From Candidatus Epulonipiscium sp. (lineage in GTDB: Bacteria; Bacillota; Clostridia; Lachnospirales; Defluviitaleaceae): DNA of 49,713 nucleotides. The position numbers and the translations under genes are program-made. The notes under the pieces are model-generated. The model was not told where the DNA came from. It saw nothing but the letters and a program-made list of their open reading frames with translations, and searched no databases. The stretch spans positions 1 to 49,713 of the forward strand of contig JAAYML010000030.1 in the NCBI GenBank assembly GCA_012521395.1, read 5' to 3'. This document shows positions 15,842-24,790 of the stretch, one piece after another. The first letter of the stretch is position 1. Each line of letters starts with the position of its first letter.

Positions 15842-18079
15842 CTAAGTCGTTGTTCTAATGATATCATTAATTCCAGGTATACTCCTGATCTTTTTGATAA
15901 TGGTTTCCAGTTGCTGTATACCACTAATTTCAATAGTAATATTAATAATCGATTCATTATTTTTGGTTGTTCTGGCATTGAGGGCTTTTACAGGTATCTT
16001 TTCTTCTGTCAAAACTCTTGAAATGTCAACAATTAAGCCCATCCTGTCTTCTCCAATAACCTTAATTTCAGTCTGGTAAGTAATATTTTTAAAATCTTTC
16101 TCGGCAACAAGCCACTCAGCCTCAATTAAGCGGTCTTTTTCTTCTTCACTGATATTAAGAATATTGATACAGTCGGTTCTGTGGATCGATACACCTCTTC
16201 CTCTTGTAATAAAACCTATAATTTCATCACCAGGTACTGGATTGCAGCATTTGGAAAAACGCACTGCCACGTCTCCAACACCTTCTATCACTACGCCACT
16301 TTTTGATTTTTTAACAGGTTTTTTACTGTCATCCTGAATGGTGATCGTCTCTTCTTTAATCAAATTCTTCGCATTTTCTTTTCTGTATTCTTCATATAAG
16401 CGGTGAATCACTTGCCCTTCCTTAATACCGCCATGACCTACGGCAGCACAAACGGCATCCCAGTCCTGAAAACCATATTTTCTTAAAACTTTTTCTATCC
16501 ATTCGGCTTTTAATAAATCGTTTATATTTAAACCCCGTTTTTTTGCATCTTTTTCAAGAAGCTCTTTACCACGGTTAATATTTTCCTGCTTATACTGTTT
16601 TTTAAACCACTGGTTAATTTTACTTCTTGCCTGGGAACTCTTTACGTTTTTAAGCCAATCCCTGCTCGGTCCTCTTGAATTTTGGGAAGTTAAAATTTCA
16701 ACCCTGTCTCCATTTTTTATTTGATAATCAAAGGTAACAATTTTACCATTGACCTTTGCACCAACCATTTTATTTCCAACGGCACTATGAATCATATAAG
16801 CAAAATCAATAGGCGTTGAACCATAAGGCAGACTAATAACGTCTCCTTTCGGGGTAAAAGCATATACCTGATCGCTAAATATATCTAAGTCCATTTTTAA
16901 AGCATCAAGAAATTCTTTGTTATCAGACATTTCTCTTTGCCATTCCAAAATTTGTCTGAGCCATGCCAATTTTTCTTCTGTTTTATCCTGAGATTTGTCA
17001 GTAACCTTCGTTCCTTTTTTGCCTTCTTTATATCTCCAGTGAGCTGCTATCCCATATTCTGCAACTTTATGCATTTCTCTGGTTCGGATTTGCACTTCAA
17101 AAGGTTCCCCTTCAGGCCCGATTAGGCTTGTATGAAGGGATTGATACATATTGGGTTTAGGCATGGCAATATAATCCTTAAACCTTCCGGGAATTGGCTT
17201 ATACATTTCATGGACAATCCCTAAAACCCCGTAACAGTCTTTAACCGTTTCCACAATTGCACGAATAGCAAATAAATCATAGATTTGATCTAATGTGACA
17301 TTTTTACCAATCATTTTTTTATAAATACTAAAAAAGTGCTTTGGTCTTCCTTCTACTGTTGCTTTTATGCCTGCTTCATCTAATTTTGTTTTAACTTCTT
17401 TTACAATGCGTTCAACATACTCTATCCGTTCTATCCTGCGCTTTGCAATTTTTTCTGCCAGGTCATAATAAACTTCTGGCTCAAGATATCTTAAAGCCAA
17501 ATCGTCAAGTTCTACTTTAATTTTCGAAATACCTAACCGATGTGCTAAAGGTGCATAAATATGCAAAGTTTCATTAGCTTTCTCTTTTTGCTTTTCCGGG
17601 GGCATAAAGCGAAGGGTTCTCATATTATGAAGTCTGTCTGCCAATTTTATGAGAATCACTCTAATGTCCTGTGCCATGGCTAAAAACATTTTTCTATAGT
17701 TTTCTGCCTGGATTTCTTCTTTCTGCAATTCTTTATTGTTTGAAGAAAAATTAATTTTACCTAATTTGGTTACGCCATCCACCAGCCGTGCCACTTCTTC
17801 TCCAAAAAGACCTGCCAATTCTTCAAAAGTATGATCCGTATCTTCCAGAATATCATGAAGTATTCCGGCAGTAATGGATTCTATATCTAATTCTAACTCT
17901 GCCAAAATAACCGCTACCTCAAGAGGGTGAATTACATAAGGTTCTCCTGATTTTCGATGCTGACCTTCATGGGCTTCTTTGGCAAAACGATAAGCCTTCT
18001 CAACTAACGAAAAATCATTAGAGGGATGATATGACTTAAGCAGAGATATTAACTTTTCATAAATAATTTGGTCAGACAT
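15842..18079 (-). CDS. relA: Bifunctional (p)ppGpp synthetase/hydrolase
   Basis: A 745-residue RelA/SpoT-type protein that makes and degrades the alarmone (p)ppGpp. The hydrolase HD domain is intact: HPLEVA at 51-56 and HDILEDT at 75-81. The synthetase loop carries RFKD at 299-302, the RXKD signature of bifunctional Rel enzymes (monofunctional RelA has EXDD). A TGS domain (about 400-460) and C-terminal ACT domain follow. The start at 18079 has GGGGGAAG upstream; the frame is open to 18124 but lacks a site there. A good promoter lies at 18142-18170. Neighbouring apt agrees with the usual purine/alarmone grouping. Confidence 0.96.
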   Translation of the reverse strand: MSDQIIYEKLISLLKSYHPSNDFSLVEKAYRFAKEAHEGQHRKSGEPYVIHPLEVAVILAELELDIESITAGILHDILEDTDHTFEELAGLFGEEVARLVDGVTKLGKINFSSNNKELQKEEIQAENYRKMFLAMAQDIRVILIKLADRLHNMRTLRFMPPEKQKEKANETLHIYAPLAHRLGISKIKVELDDLALRYLEPEVYYDLAEKIAKRRIERIEYVERIVKEVKTKLDEAGIKATVEGRPKHFFSIYKKMIGKNVTLDQIYDLFAIRAIVETVKDCYGVLGIVHEMYKPIPGRFKDYIAMPKPNMYQSLHTSLIGPEGEPFEVQIRTREMHKVAEYGIAAHWRYKEGKKGTKVTDKSQDKTEEKLAWLRQILEWQREMSDNKEFLDALKMDLDIFSDQVYAFTPKGDVISLPYGSTPIDFAYMIHSAVGNKMVGAKVNGKIVTFDYQIKNGDRVEILTSQNSRGPSRDWLKNVKSSQARSKINQWFKKQYKQENINRGKELLEKDAKKRGLNINDLLKAEWIEKVLRKYGFQDWDAVCAAVGHGGIKEGQVIHRLYEEYRKENAKNLIKEETITIQDDSKKPVKKSKSGVVIEGVGDVAVRFSKCCNPVPGDEIIGFITRGRGVSIHRTDCINILNISEEEKDRLIEAEWLVAEKDFKNITYQTEIKVIGEDRMGLIVDISRVLTEEKIPVKALNARTTKNNESIINITIEISGIQQLETIIKKIRSIPGINDIIRTTT

Positions 18080-18141
18080 ACTCTTCCCCCATTCACAATA
18101 CAGAATCATATCTGCAATAAGCATTTCTTTTTATTATATTG

Positions 18142-18170
18142 ATTATCATTGCTAAATGCAAGATTGTCAA
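18142..18170 (-). promoter_or_regulatory. Sigma-A promoter of the rel-MBL-hemZ operon
   Basis: Minus strand TTGACA (18170-18165), 17 bases, GATAAT (18147-18142). Perfect -35 and 5/6 -10. Confidence 0.75.
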
Positions 18171-18207
18171 AAAATCTGTTTCACGGAAAATAATCGTTTC
18201 TTACAAA

Positions 18208-18900
18208 CTACATGTTAAACTGGTTAAAGGGATACTGTTCAGGTTTTTCTATATATAAACACAATTGATTCGTTTTAGGATGATAAAAAGACAAACTGTA
18301 TGCCCATAAAGCAATCTGGGTCCATTCTCTTCTTTTTACAAAAGCAGGGTTATATTTGTTATCTCCCCAAACAGGTATACCAGCATGAGACAACTGAACG
18401 CGGATTTGATGATGTCTGCCCGTCTTTAATACAATTTTTAACAGGCTTAACCATCCTTCATTTTCAAATTCAACACTGTCTAAACACTCATATTCAAGAA
18501 TGGCTTCTTTGGCACCTTTTGTCTCCTTTGAAACCACTTTTGATAAATTGAGTTTTTGATTTTTTAAAAGATAATCCACAAGCTCTCCTTGTACTTTTTC
18601 AGGTTTTCCGGTTACCACAGCCAAATATTCTTTATTAAACTGTTTATTTTGTATTTGCTCCGAGAGTTTTGCATTCGCCCATTTGCTCTTAGCAAATACC
18701 ATCAGTCCGCCAACGGGTCTGTCCAGGCGGTGAACAAGTCCAATATAGGGATTCTGAGCCATAGGATATTGTTCTTTTAAATATTCTTTTAAATAACTAA
18801 GCATATCTTTATCCCCGCTTTTGTCAGCCTGGGAAGGAATTTTTGGTGGTTTTAAAGCGACAATGATATGTCCGTCTTCATACAGAATAGGAATATCCAT
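18208..18900 (-). CDS. RluA-family RNA pseudouridine synthase
   Basis: A 230-residue pseudouridine synthase. The catalytic motif GLVHRLDRPVGG contains Asp60, which isomerises uridine in rRNA or tRNA. The C-terminal TGRHHQIRVQLSHAG is the second conserved block of the RluA family. There is no N-terminal S4 domain, as in the short RluA-like members of Firmicutes. The target base is unknown. A GAGGTAAAAGA site precedes the ATG. It is followed at a distance by rel but separated by the rel promoter, and preceded by the apt terminator, so it is probably a single unit. Confidence 0.9.
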   Translation of the reverse strand: MDIPILYEDGHIIVALKPPKIPSQADKSGDKDMLSYLKEYLKEQYPMAQNPYIGLVHRLDRPVGGLMVFAKSKWANAKLSEQIQNKQFNKEYLAVVTGKPEKVQGELVDYLLKNQKLNLSKVVSKETKGAKEAILEYECLDSVEFENEGWLSLLKIVLKTGRHHQIRVQLSHAGIPVWGDNKYNPAFVKRREWTQIALWAYSLSFYHPKTNQLCLYIEKPEQYPFNQFNM

Positions 18901-18950
18901 TCTTTTACCTCTTTCTATAAAGCTTAATTGAAGCCTGGCTTTAAATTGAT

Positions 18951-18983
18951 AAAAGACACTTTCTTAAAAAGAAAGTGTCTTTT
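18951..18983 (-). terminator. Intrinsic terminator after apt
   Basis: AAAAGACACTTTCTT and AAGAAAGTGTCTTTT are perfect 15-bp arms with a 3-base loop, immediately after the apt stop codon. Confidence 0.8.
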
Positions 18984-18984
18984 A

Positions 18985-19497
18985 TTAGTATTTAATTATT
19001 GATTCTACATTGTATCCTTTTAAAGCCTCTCTGCCTTTTAATGCTTCTAACTCAATCAGATAAACAAGCTTTACAACTTCTCCGCCAGCTTCTTTTACTA
19101 AATCAACAATTGCCTTAGAAGTTCCACCAGTTGCAAGTAAGTCATCTACTATGACAATCTTTTGGCCTGGCTGAATGGCATCTACGTGCATTTCAACAAT
19201 GGCAGTACCATATTCTAAGGCATATTCTTTTTGCAGCGTTTTATAAGGCAACTTTCCTTTTTTTCTAACAGGTATAAAACCTTTATTTAAATTATAAGCT
19301 AAAGGAACTCCAAAAATAAAACCTCTTGACTCAGGTCCTACAATAAGGTCAAATTCTATATCCTTTATGCAGGCCTGCATCTGATCAATAGCAGCTTTTA
19401 AGCCTTCCCTGTTTTGTAAGACGGGTGTAATATCCCTAAACAAAACACCTTCTTCCGGAAAATCCGGTATCGTTCTTATAAGTGATTTAAAATCCAT
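18985..19497 (-). CDS. apt: Adenine phosphoribosyltransferase
   Basis: A 170-residue enzyme of purine salvage that joins adenine to PRPP, giving AMP. The PRPP-binding signature VIVDDLLATGGTSKA and GPESRGFIFG are clear; the start IRTIPDFPEEGVLFRDITP is typical of Apt. Length is normal. AGGGGGAAGG lies before the ATG. The gap to recJ upstream is 24 bases, so recJ-apt is transcribed together and ends at the hairpin 18951-18983. Confidence 0.97.
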   Translation of the reverse strand: MDFKSLIRTIPDFPEEGVLFRDITPVLQNREGLKAAIDQMQACIKDIEFDLIVGPESRGFIFGVPLAYNLNKGFIPVRKKGKLPYKTLQKEYALEYGTAIVEMHVDAIQPGQKIVIVDDLLATGGTSKAIVDLVKEAGGEVVKLVYLIELEALKGREALKGYNVESIIKY

Positions 19498-19521
19498 TTT
19501 TCCTTCCCCCTCTGTTTTCTC

Positions 19522-21942
19522 CTATGTTTTTTCATTTAATTTCCTTAATTTTTGCAGGATCTTTGAATCCTCTAAGGATATTTTTTTACCAGAAACAATT
19601 TCAAAAGAAAGTTTATCATTTTTATATTCGTATTGAATCAGACCCAATTCCATAAAAATATCCAACGACAGAAGTATCTTAAAAGGATTAGTCTTAAACG
19701 ATTTATTACATTCTTTGATAAGGGCATCCATTGTAATTGAATTTTGTTTTAAACGGCTTAATAAGGCCAAAAACCTATAGAGCACCTCAAAATCTTTACG
19801 CTCTAAGCTATATGGACTAAAGCTTTTATGACTGCTAAATCTCTTTTTTTCAAGTTTAAAAAAACGTTCTTTTTTATCTTTGGCAATCGAAAAAGTCTTA
19901 TTTACCCATAAGGCATCTGATATAATAATTCTTTTGTAAGCTGAAAAATCAATCGTTTCCATAATCGGATTGACGATAATTTCTATCTTGTTTTTTAAAC
20001 TATATTTATTAGTATAACAAATTTTAGACCTGTTGTTAAACATAATTTTTGCATTGCCAAAATATCGAAGCAACTCCAATAAAAGTTCCAGATCCTGAAT
20101 TAAAATAAGACTATCTTCATTTAAAATATCATCTGCAGAAAGCTCTTCAAAAGACTGAAAATCTATTTTAGTACATTCATCATTTAAAGATAAAAATAAT
20201 TTATACAAAGAAAAATAGTAATGAAATTTGATTTCGTCTTCTATGGTGCTTTTTAAATCTTTAATCATTAACTGAGCTTTTACCGTATTATTCCACTCAT
20301 TGATATCAAGGCAGCCAGCAGCAAGAACTTTCTGCCCTGGTAAAAGCTTGTCATAATACTCACCAAAGCCAAAACCTACCGCATCAATGGTTTCATTGGA
20401 ATCTTCCAGAACGATTCTTAAATGTTGTTTTTCTTTTCCTAAAAGAGAAAGATTACTTATTTCTCCTTCTATAGAAAAAACAGGCTGTGGGTTGCCCATC
20501 CCAAAAGGCTCCATTTTTTTAAGCTGCGAAATAAGTTCCAAAGATACTTCTGAAATATGAATGCAATCATCCAGATATAGTTTAGGAATTAAGGTTTCTT
20601 CATCCATTTTATTATTAGCATATTCATTAATATACATTCTAAACGCTTCAATATTTTCAACAGCCATGGTTAAACCCGCGGCCATTTCATGACCACCAAA
20701 TTTTGTCAAAAACTGGCTGCTTGCACAAAGGGCTTCAAAAAGATTAAAGCCTTCAACGCTTCTGGCAGAACCTTTAGCAACACCATTTTCTATCGTCAAC
20801 ATAATCGTTGGCCGATAATATTTATCAACAATTTTTGAAGCAACGATTCCTATAATTCCCTGATGCCAGCCTTCCCCAGCAAGGACAATTACCTTTGTTT
20901 TTTGAAAATCGACTTCTCTTTCAATAAGCTGGATGGCCTCATCTAATATTTCTTGCTCAATAGCCTGCCGCTTTTTATTTTCTTCATTTAATTCATCTGC
21001 AATTATTTTTGCCTTTTCTTTATCCTTTGTAATAAATAATTCTATTCCTTTTTTCGCATCACCAATTCTTCCTGAGGCATTAAGCCTGGGCCCTACAGCA
21101 AAACCAATTAAGCCGGCCGTCACCGTTCCCCCCTTATAGCCCGATACTTTTAAAAGAGCCTCTAGGCCTGTATTTTGGGTATTTGGAATCATATCAAAAC
21201 CTTTTTTTACAAAAATTCGATTTTCATCAACCAGGGGTACAATGTCTGCCACCGTACCAACTGAAACGATATCCATGTATTTCCAAATGCTTTCTGCCTT
21301 ATTTAGTTTTTGGGCTAAAGCCTGAATTAATTTAAATGTCACCCCAACCCCTGCCAAAGATTTAAAAGGATAACTACAATCCTTTTGCTTAGGATCAATG
21401 ACCGCATCTGCTTTTGGAATTTCTTCCTGGCATTCGTGATGATCTGTTATAATAACATCTATACCTGATTCTTTTGCCAGAGCTACTTCATTGACCGCAG
21501 CAATTCCTGTATCAACGGTAATCATTAAATCCGTGCCATTTTCTTTTATTTTATGAACGGCTTCAGGATTTAAACCATAACCCTCTTCAAGACGTCTGGG
21601 TATATAATAATCAACCATCGCTCCATTTTCTTTTAAAAACAAAAAAAGAATAGATGTACTTGTAATGCCATCTACATCATAGTCCCCGTAAATTGTCATT
21701 TTCTCCTTCTTTTCCAATGCAGTTAAAATCCTGTTTACTGCCTTATCCATGTCTTTTAATAAAAAAGGATTGTACAGACCTGAATAATCTGGATTTAAAA
21801 AAGCAACCATATCATCAATATTATTTATCCCTCGATTTTTTAAAACCTTTACGGTTACTGGCAACAAACCTGTCTTCTCTAATTCATCTGTTTCATCAAA
21901 AAATTGTCCCTTATTGATCCATAAATATTTTGATTCTATCAT
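19522..21942 (-). CDS. recJ: Single-stranded-DNA-specific exonuclease RecJ
   Basis: An 806-residue RecJ, a 5'-3' single-strand exonuclease of recombination and repair. The DHH phosphoesterase motifs are present: YGDYDVDGITS at about 85-95, VDTG at 143-146 and ITDHHECQ around 165-172. GGHEMAAGL marks the DHHA1 part and the OB-fold follows. The protein is about 230 residues longer than the classical E. coli RecJ; the extra C-terminal region (after about residue 560) is weakly conserved and is common in Firmicutes RecJ. Start: GGTGATAGG precedes the ATG, a modest site. A promoter with 17-base spacing is seen at 21984-22012. Confidence 0.95.
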   Translation of the reverse strand: MIESKYLWINKGQFFDETDELEKTGLLPVTVKVLKNRGINNIDDMVAFLNPDYSGLYNPFLLKDMDKAVNRILTALEKKEKMTIYGDYDVDGITSTSILFLFLKENGAMVDYYIPRRLEEGYGLNPEAVHKIKENGTDLMITVDTGIAAVNEVALAKESGIDVIITDHHECQEEIPKADAVIDPKQKDCSYPFKSLAGVGVTFKLIQALAQKLNKAESIWKYMDIVSVGTVADIVPLVDENRIFVKKGFDMIPNTQNTGLEALLKVSGYKGGTVTAGLIGFAVGPRLNASGRIGDAKKGIELFITKDKEKAKIIADELNEENKKRQAIEQEILDEAIQLIEREVDFQKTKVIVLAGEGWHQGIIGIVASKIVDKYYRPTIMLTIENGVAKGSARSVEGFNLFEALCASSQFLTKFGGHEMAAGLTMAVENIEAFRMYINEYANNKMDEETLIPKLYLDDCIHISEVSLELISQLKKMEPFGMGNPQPVFSIEGEISNLSLLGKEKQHLRIVLEDSNETIDAVGFGFGEYYDKLLPGQKVLAAGCLDINEWNNTVKAQLMIKDLKSTIEDEIKFHYYFSLYKLFLSLNDECTKIDFQSFEELSADDILNEDSLILIQDLELLLELLRYFGNAKIMFNNRSKICYTNKYSLKNKIEIIVNPIMETIDFSAYKRIIISDALWVNKTFSIAKDKKERFFKLEKKRFSSHKSFSPYSLERKDFEVLYRFLALLSRLKQNSITMDALIKECNKSFKTNPFKILLSLDIFMELGLIQYEYKNDKLSFEIVSGKKISLEDSKILQKLRKLNEKT

Positions 21943-21983
21943 CCTATCACCATTCTATATATCCTCATATTTCACATAAAAAT

Positions 21984-22012
21984 ATTATATGTCAGGGATA
22001 AAAAAAAGTCTA
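21984..22012 (-). promoter_or_regulatory. Candidate sigma-A promoter of recJ-apt
   Basis: Minus strand TAGACT (22012-22007), 17 bases, TATAAT (21989-21984). The -35 has 4/6 matches. Confidence 0.5.
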
Positions 22013-22060
22013 TCTTAAATGTCATAATTCGTTTTTTATGTACCCAAAACTGTAGCAATG

Positions 22061-22069
22061 TGCTATAAT
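22061..22069 (+). promoter_or_regulatory. Extended -10 promoter of the S1-domain gene
   Basis: TGCTATAAT is an extended -10 (TG, one base, TATAAT). No good -35 is seen. It lies about 30 bases before the start codon at 22100 and overlaps the longer open frame, which supports the later start. Confidence 0.55.
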
Positions 22070-22099
22070 AATATAGCAATATTATATAGGAGTGTTAAT

Positions 22100-22477
22100 A
22101 TGTCAGAAAAATTTCAAGTTGGACAGATAGTAGAAGGCACCATCAACAGTATTAAACCTTTTGGAGCATTCGTTACTTTAGATGAATCCACTCAAGGTTT
22201 AGTTCACATTTCTCAAATCAGTCAAGGTTATTTAAAAGATATTCATGAGGCCGTTTCAGTAGGAGATAAAGTTAAAGTTAAAATCTTGTCCATAGATGAA
22301 AAAAACAATAAAATATCTCTTTCTATGAAAGAAGCCTCTGAAACAAAAGCTGCTGATAATACTGTTAATAGTACCCAAGCTTCTCCAGGAAAAGATCGTT
22401 TAGAAGACATGTTAAAAGATTTTCTAAAAGTTTCAAACGAGAAACAAGCAGCTTTAAATAAAAGAAATAACCGCTAA
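22100..22477 (+). CDS. Small S1-domain RNA-binding protein, YabR/YugI-like
   Basis: A 125-residue protein. Residues 1-78 form one S1 RNA-binding domain with the usual GQIVEGTINSIKPFGAFV start and GLVHISQIS, then KVKILSIDEKNNKISLSMK. Residues 80-125 are charged and probably disordered. Such proteins in Firmicutes (YabR, YugI/CvfD) associate with ribosomes or act in stress response. The frame is open from 22058, but TATAGGAG before the ATG at 22100, the family alignment and the promoter position all support 22100. It is divergent from recJ and ends at a shared terminator. Confidence 0.88.
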   Translation: MSEKFQVGQIVEGTINSIKPFGAFVTLDESTQGLVHISQISQGYLKDIHEAVSVGDKVKVKILSIDEKNNKISLSMKEASETKAADNTVNSTQASPGKDRLEDMLKDFLKVSNEKQAALNKRNNR

Positions 22478-22513
22478 AAAAACCTTCGGCTCAAATCGGG
22501 CCGAAGGTTTTTT
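22477..22513. terminator. Bidirectional intrinsic terminator
   Basis: CCTTCGGC (22483-22490) and GCCGAAGG (22500-22507) form a GC-rich stem flanked by six A and six T residues, serving both the S1 gene and secF. Confidence 0.9.
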
Positions 22514-22524
22514 ATATCTTCATT

Positions 22525-23427
22525 TTATGCCTGGCTTTTAGCCGTTCTTGTTTTTTTAGTGCTTAACATATACCATACTGGGCTTGCAATAAAGATTGAA
22601 GAATAAGTACCTGCAATCAATCCTACAATAAGAGGCAGGGCAAATTCTTTTATAGAAGGTACACCAAGGAAATATAAAACGGTAATAGTCAATAAGGTTG
22701 TTACGGTCGTATTAATAGAACGTGTCATGGTTTGATTAACACTTTGATTTACTAATTCTTTTAATTCCTGTCTGCTTACGCTTTTCTTGTTTTCTCTGAT
22801 TCTGTCAAAGATAACAATGGTATTATTAATCGAATAACCTAAAATAGTTAATATAACAGCAATAAATGAATTATTGACTGGAACCCGTAAAATAGAATAC
22901 ACTGCAAGAACAACCAGTACGTCATGCAGCAAAGGAATAACTGCACTAAGACCAAACTTCCAGTCTTTAAATCTAAAAGTAATATATATCAACATTAAAA
23001 TTGAAGCAACAACTAATGCTTTTATTGCTTTAAGTTGCATTTCTGTACCAATAGTCGCGGATACATCCTCTGCATTTAATAAAGCTTCATTTTCATCCAA
23101 TTGATACTTTTCTTTAAGGGCATCAAATAATTCCCGTCTTGTCTTGGTATCGATGGATTTTGTTTTAATGGCAACTCCCTGATTATCAATTCTTGTTATT
23201 TGTGGACTGTCATCTCCGGTAATATCTATAACAATTGGTCTTATATCATTATTAATATCAAATTCTTGTCCAATATGAATCTCCATTACTGTTCCGCCAA
23301 CAAATTCAACATCAAAATCTAAAATTCCTTTGCCCATCCCTGCATTAATGGGCATCGCTAAAAGTCCAGCTAAAATAACAATAATTGCAATGGTAAAGGT
23401 TATTTTTCTGCTTCCTACTATATCCAT
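22525..23427 (-). CDS. secF: Protein translocase subunit SecF
   Basis: A 300-residue integral membrane protein that, with SecD, uses the proton or sodium motive force to help SecYEG complete protein export. Six membrane segments flank one external domain; DFVGGTVMEI matches the conserved FxGG element, and SINNTIVIFDRIRENK is the SecF signature in the fourth/fifth helix region. The start follows AAGGAGG. It is separated from secD by only two bases, so translation is likely coupled. Confidence 0.96.
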   Translation of the reverse strand: MDIVGSRKITFTIAIIVILAGLLAMPINAGMGKGILDFDVEFVGGTVMEIHIGQEFDINNDIRPIVIDITGDDSPQITRIDNQGVAIKTKSIDTKTRRELFDALKEKYQLDENEALLNAEDVSATIGTEMQLKAIKALVVASILMLIYITFRFKDWKFGLSAVIPLLHDVLVVLAVYSILRVPVNNSFIAVILTILGYSINNTIVIFDRIRENKKSVSRQELKELVNQSVNQTMTRSINTTVTTLLTITVLYFLGVPSIKEFALPLIVGLIAGTYSSIFIASPVWYMLSTKKTRTAKSQA

Positions 23428-23429
23428 CT

Positions 23430-24668
23430 TCAGGCCTCCTTATTTGCATAGTAAAGTTTTGGATTTTTAAGGCCAATGTTTACAAACTGATTTATTATGA
23501 TTCGTGTAACAACTAAAGCAGTAAACATTGAAAGAATAATACCGATAGCTAAGGTTTGTGCAAAACTCTTAATAAGTCCGGTACCTAACCAAAATAAGAT
23601 TGCTGCAGCAATTAAAGTGGTAATATTGCCATCTAAAATTGCTGAGAAAGCCTTACTAAATCCCGCATCAACAGCAGCCCGGATACTTTTGCCACTATTT
23701 AATTCTTCTTTTATTCTCTCAAAGATGATGACATTAGCATCCACTGCCATACCAACAGAAAGAATGATTCCTGCTACACCTGGAAGGGTTAAAGTTGCTT
23801 CCATAGCACTTAAAATAACAATGATTGTACCACAATAAAAGATTAATGCAATATCTGCAGCTAAGCCAGATACTCTATAGAAGATCAACATAAACAGTAA
23901 AACCAGAATAATACCAATTAAGCCTGCTTTTAAACTGGTGTTGAGTGCATCGGTACCCAATTTCGCGCCAACACTTTTGCTTTGAAGAACATTTAATTTA
24001 AAAGGGAGTGCACCAGCCTTTATTCTGGCAGCCAATTCATCAGCTTCTTCAATTGAAAAATTCCCGCTGATAAATGCAGTACCTGTAGTAATAACGTCTT
24101 CAACAACAGGATAACTAATAATCGTCTCATCTAAGGCAATCACAATAACTTGATTAATGTATTTTTGTGTTGCTTCAGCAAAAGCATCCCGGCCTTTATC
24201 ATTAAACTCTACTACAACCACCGGTCTTGAAATACCATTATTATCCGTAATAACGTCTCTTCTGGCATCTTTAACTTCGTTTCCTGTTAGAATAACTTCT
24301 CCTTCTGGACTAATAAATTGAAGAAGTGCTGTTGAACCAATATCTTCAATGGCTTTTTCAGGGTCATCAACACCTGGAATATCAACACGCAGACGTTTTT
24401 CCCCTTCTATAGATACTTCTGCTTCTGTATAATTGCCTCTGTCCAAACGACCTTGAATTAATTCTTTTGCTGCTGCCATTTCCGCACTGGTAGGATTTTC
24501 TTTATCTGCTTCATATACAATATTAACCCCACCTGCCAGGTCCAAACCTAATCTTATATTGTCAGCTCCTAAATAATGGTTTACACCAAATCCATAAAAG
24601 GCTGTAAATACCATCAAGCCGGTAATAACTAGTGTTAATAACAATATCAACCCGCTTTTAACCTTCAT
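23430..24668 (-). CDS. secD: Protein translocase subunit SecD
   Basis: A 412-residue RND-type subunit. The signature DLAGGVNIVYEAD lies after the first membrane helix, a P1 periplasmic-type domain fills about 60-230, and five more helices follow, with GMAVDANVIIFERIKEEL. The P1 domain is shorter than in E. coli SecD, which is normal for Gram-positive proteins. GGGAGAT precedes the ATG. A near-consensus promoter lies at 24707-24735, so secDF need not depend on transcription from scfB upstream. Confidence 0.96.
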   Translation of the reverse strand: MKVKSGLILLLTLVITGLMVFTAFYGFGVNHYLGADNIRLGLDLAGGVNIVYEADKENPTSAEMAAAKELIQGRLDRGNYTEAEVSIEGEKRLRVDIPGVDDPEKAIEDIGSTALLQFISPEGEVILTGNEVKDARRDVITDNNGISRPVVVVEFNDKGRDAFAEATQKYINQVIVIALDETIISYPVVEDVITTGTAFISGNFSIEEADELAARIKAGALPFKLNVLQSKSVGAKLGTDALNTSLKAGLIGIILVLLFMLIFYRVSGLAADIALIFYCGTIIVILSAMEATLTLPGVAGIILSVGMAVDANVIIFERIKEELNSGKSIRAAVDAGFSKAFSAILDGNITTLIAAAILFWLGTGLIKSFAQTLAIGIILSMFTALVVTRIIINQFVNIGLKNPKLYYANKEA

Positions 24669-24706
24669 TTGTCCTTATCTCCCTTCATTGTAAATACACA
24701 AAGTTA

Positions 24707-24735
24707 ATTATATGCTTTATCAAAAAAAAGGTCAA
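24707..24735 (-). promoter_or_regulatory. Sigma-A promoter of secDF
   Basis: Minus strand TTGACC (24735-24730), 17 bases, TATAAT (24712-24707). Perfect -10 and 5/6 -35. Confidence 0.75.
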
Positions 24736-24790
24736 TATTTTTACATCTTTTTATTACATTTTACCATTAAAGAAAATTAATAGCTTTATT

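Noticed and set aside
15832-15978. Upstream extension of the metallo-hydrolase into rel
   Set aside because: It would overlap the ACT domain of rel by about 140 bases; AGGAGGG lies before 15831.
23497-23838. 113-codon plus-strand frame opposite secD
   Set aside because: Shadow of a well-conserved gene; no ribosome site and no recognisable protein.
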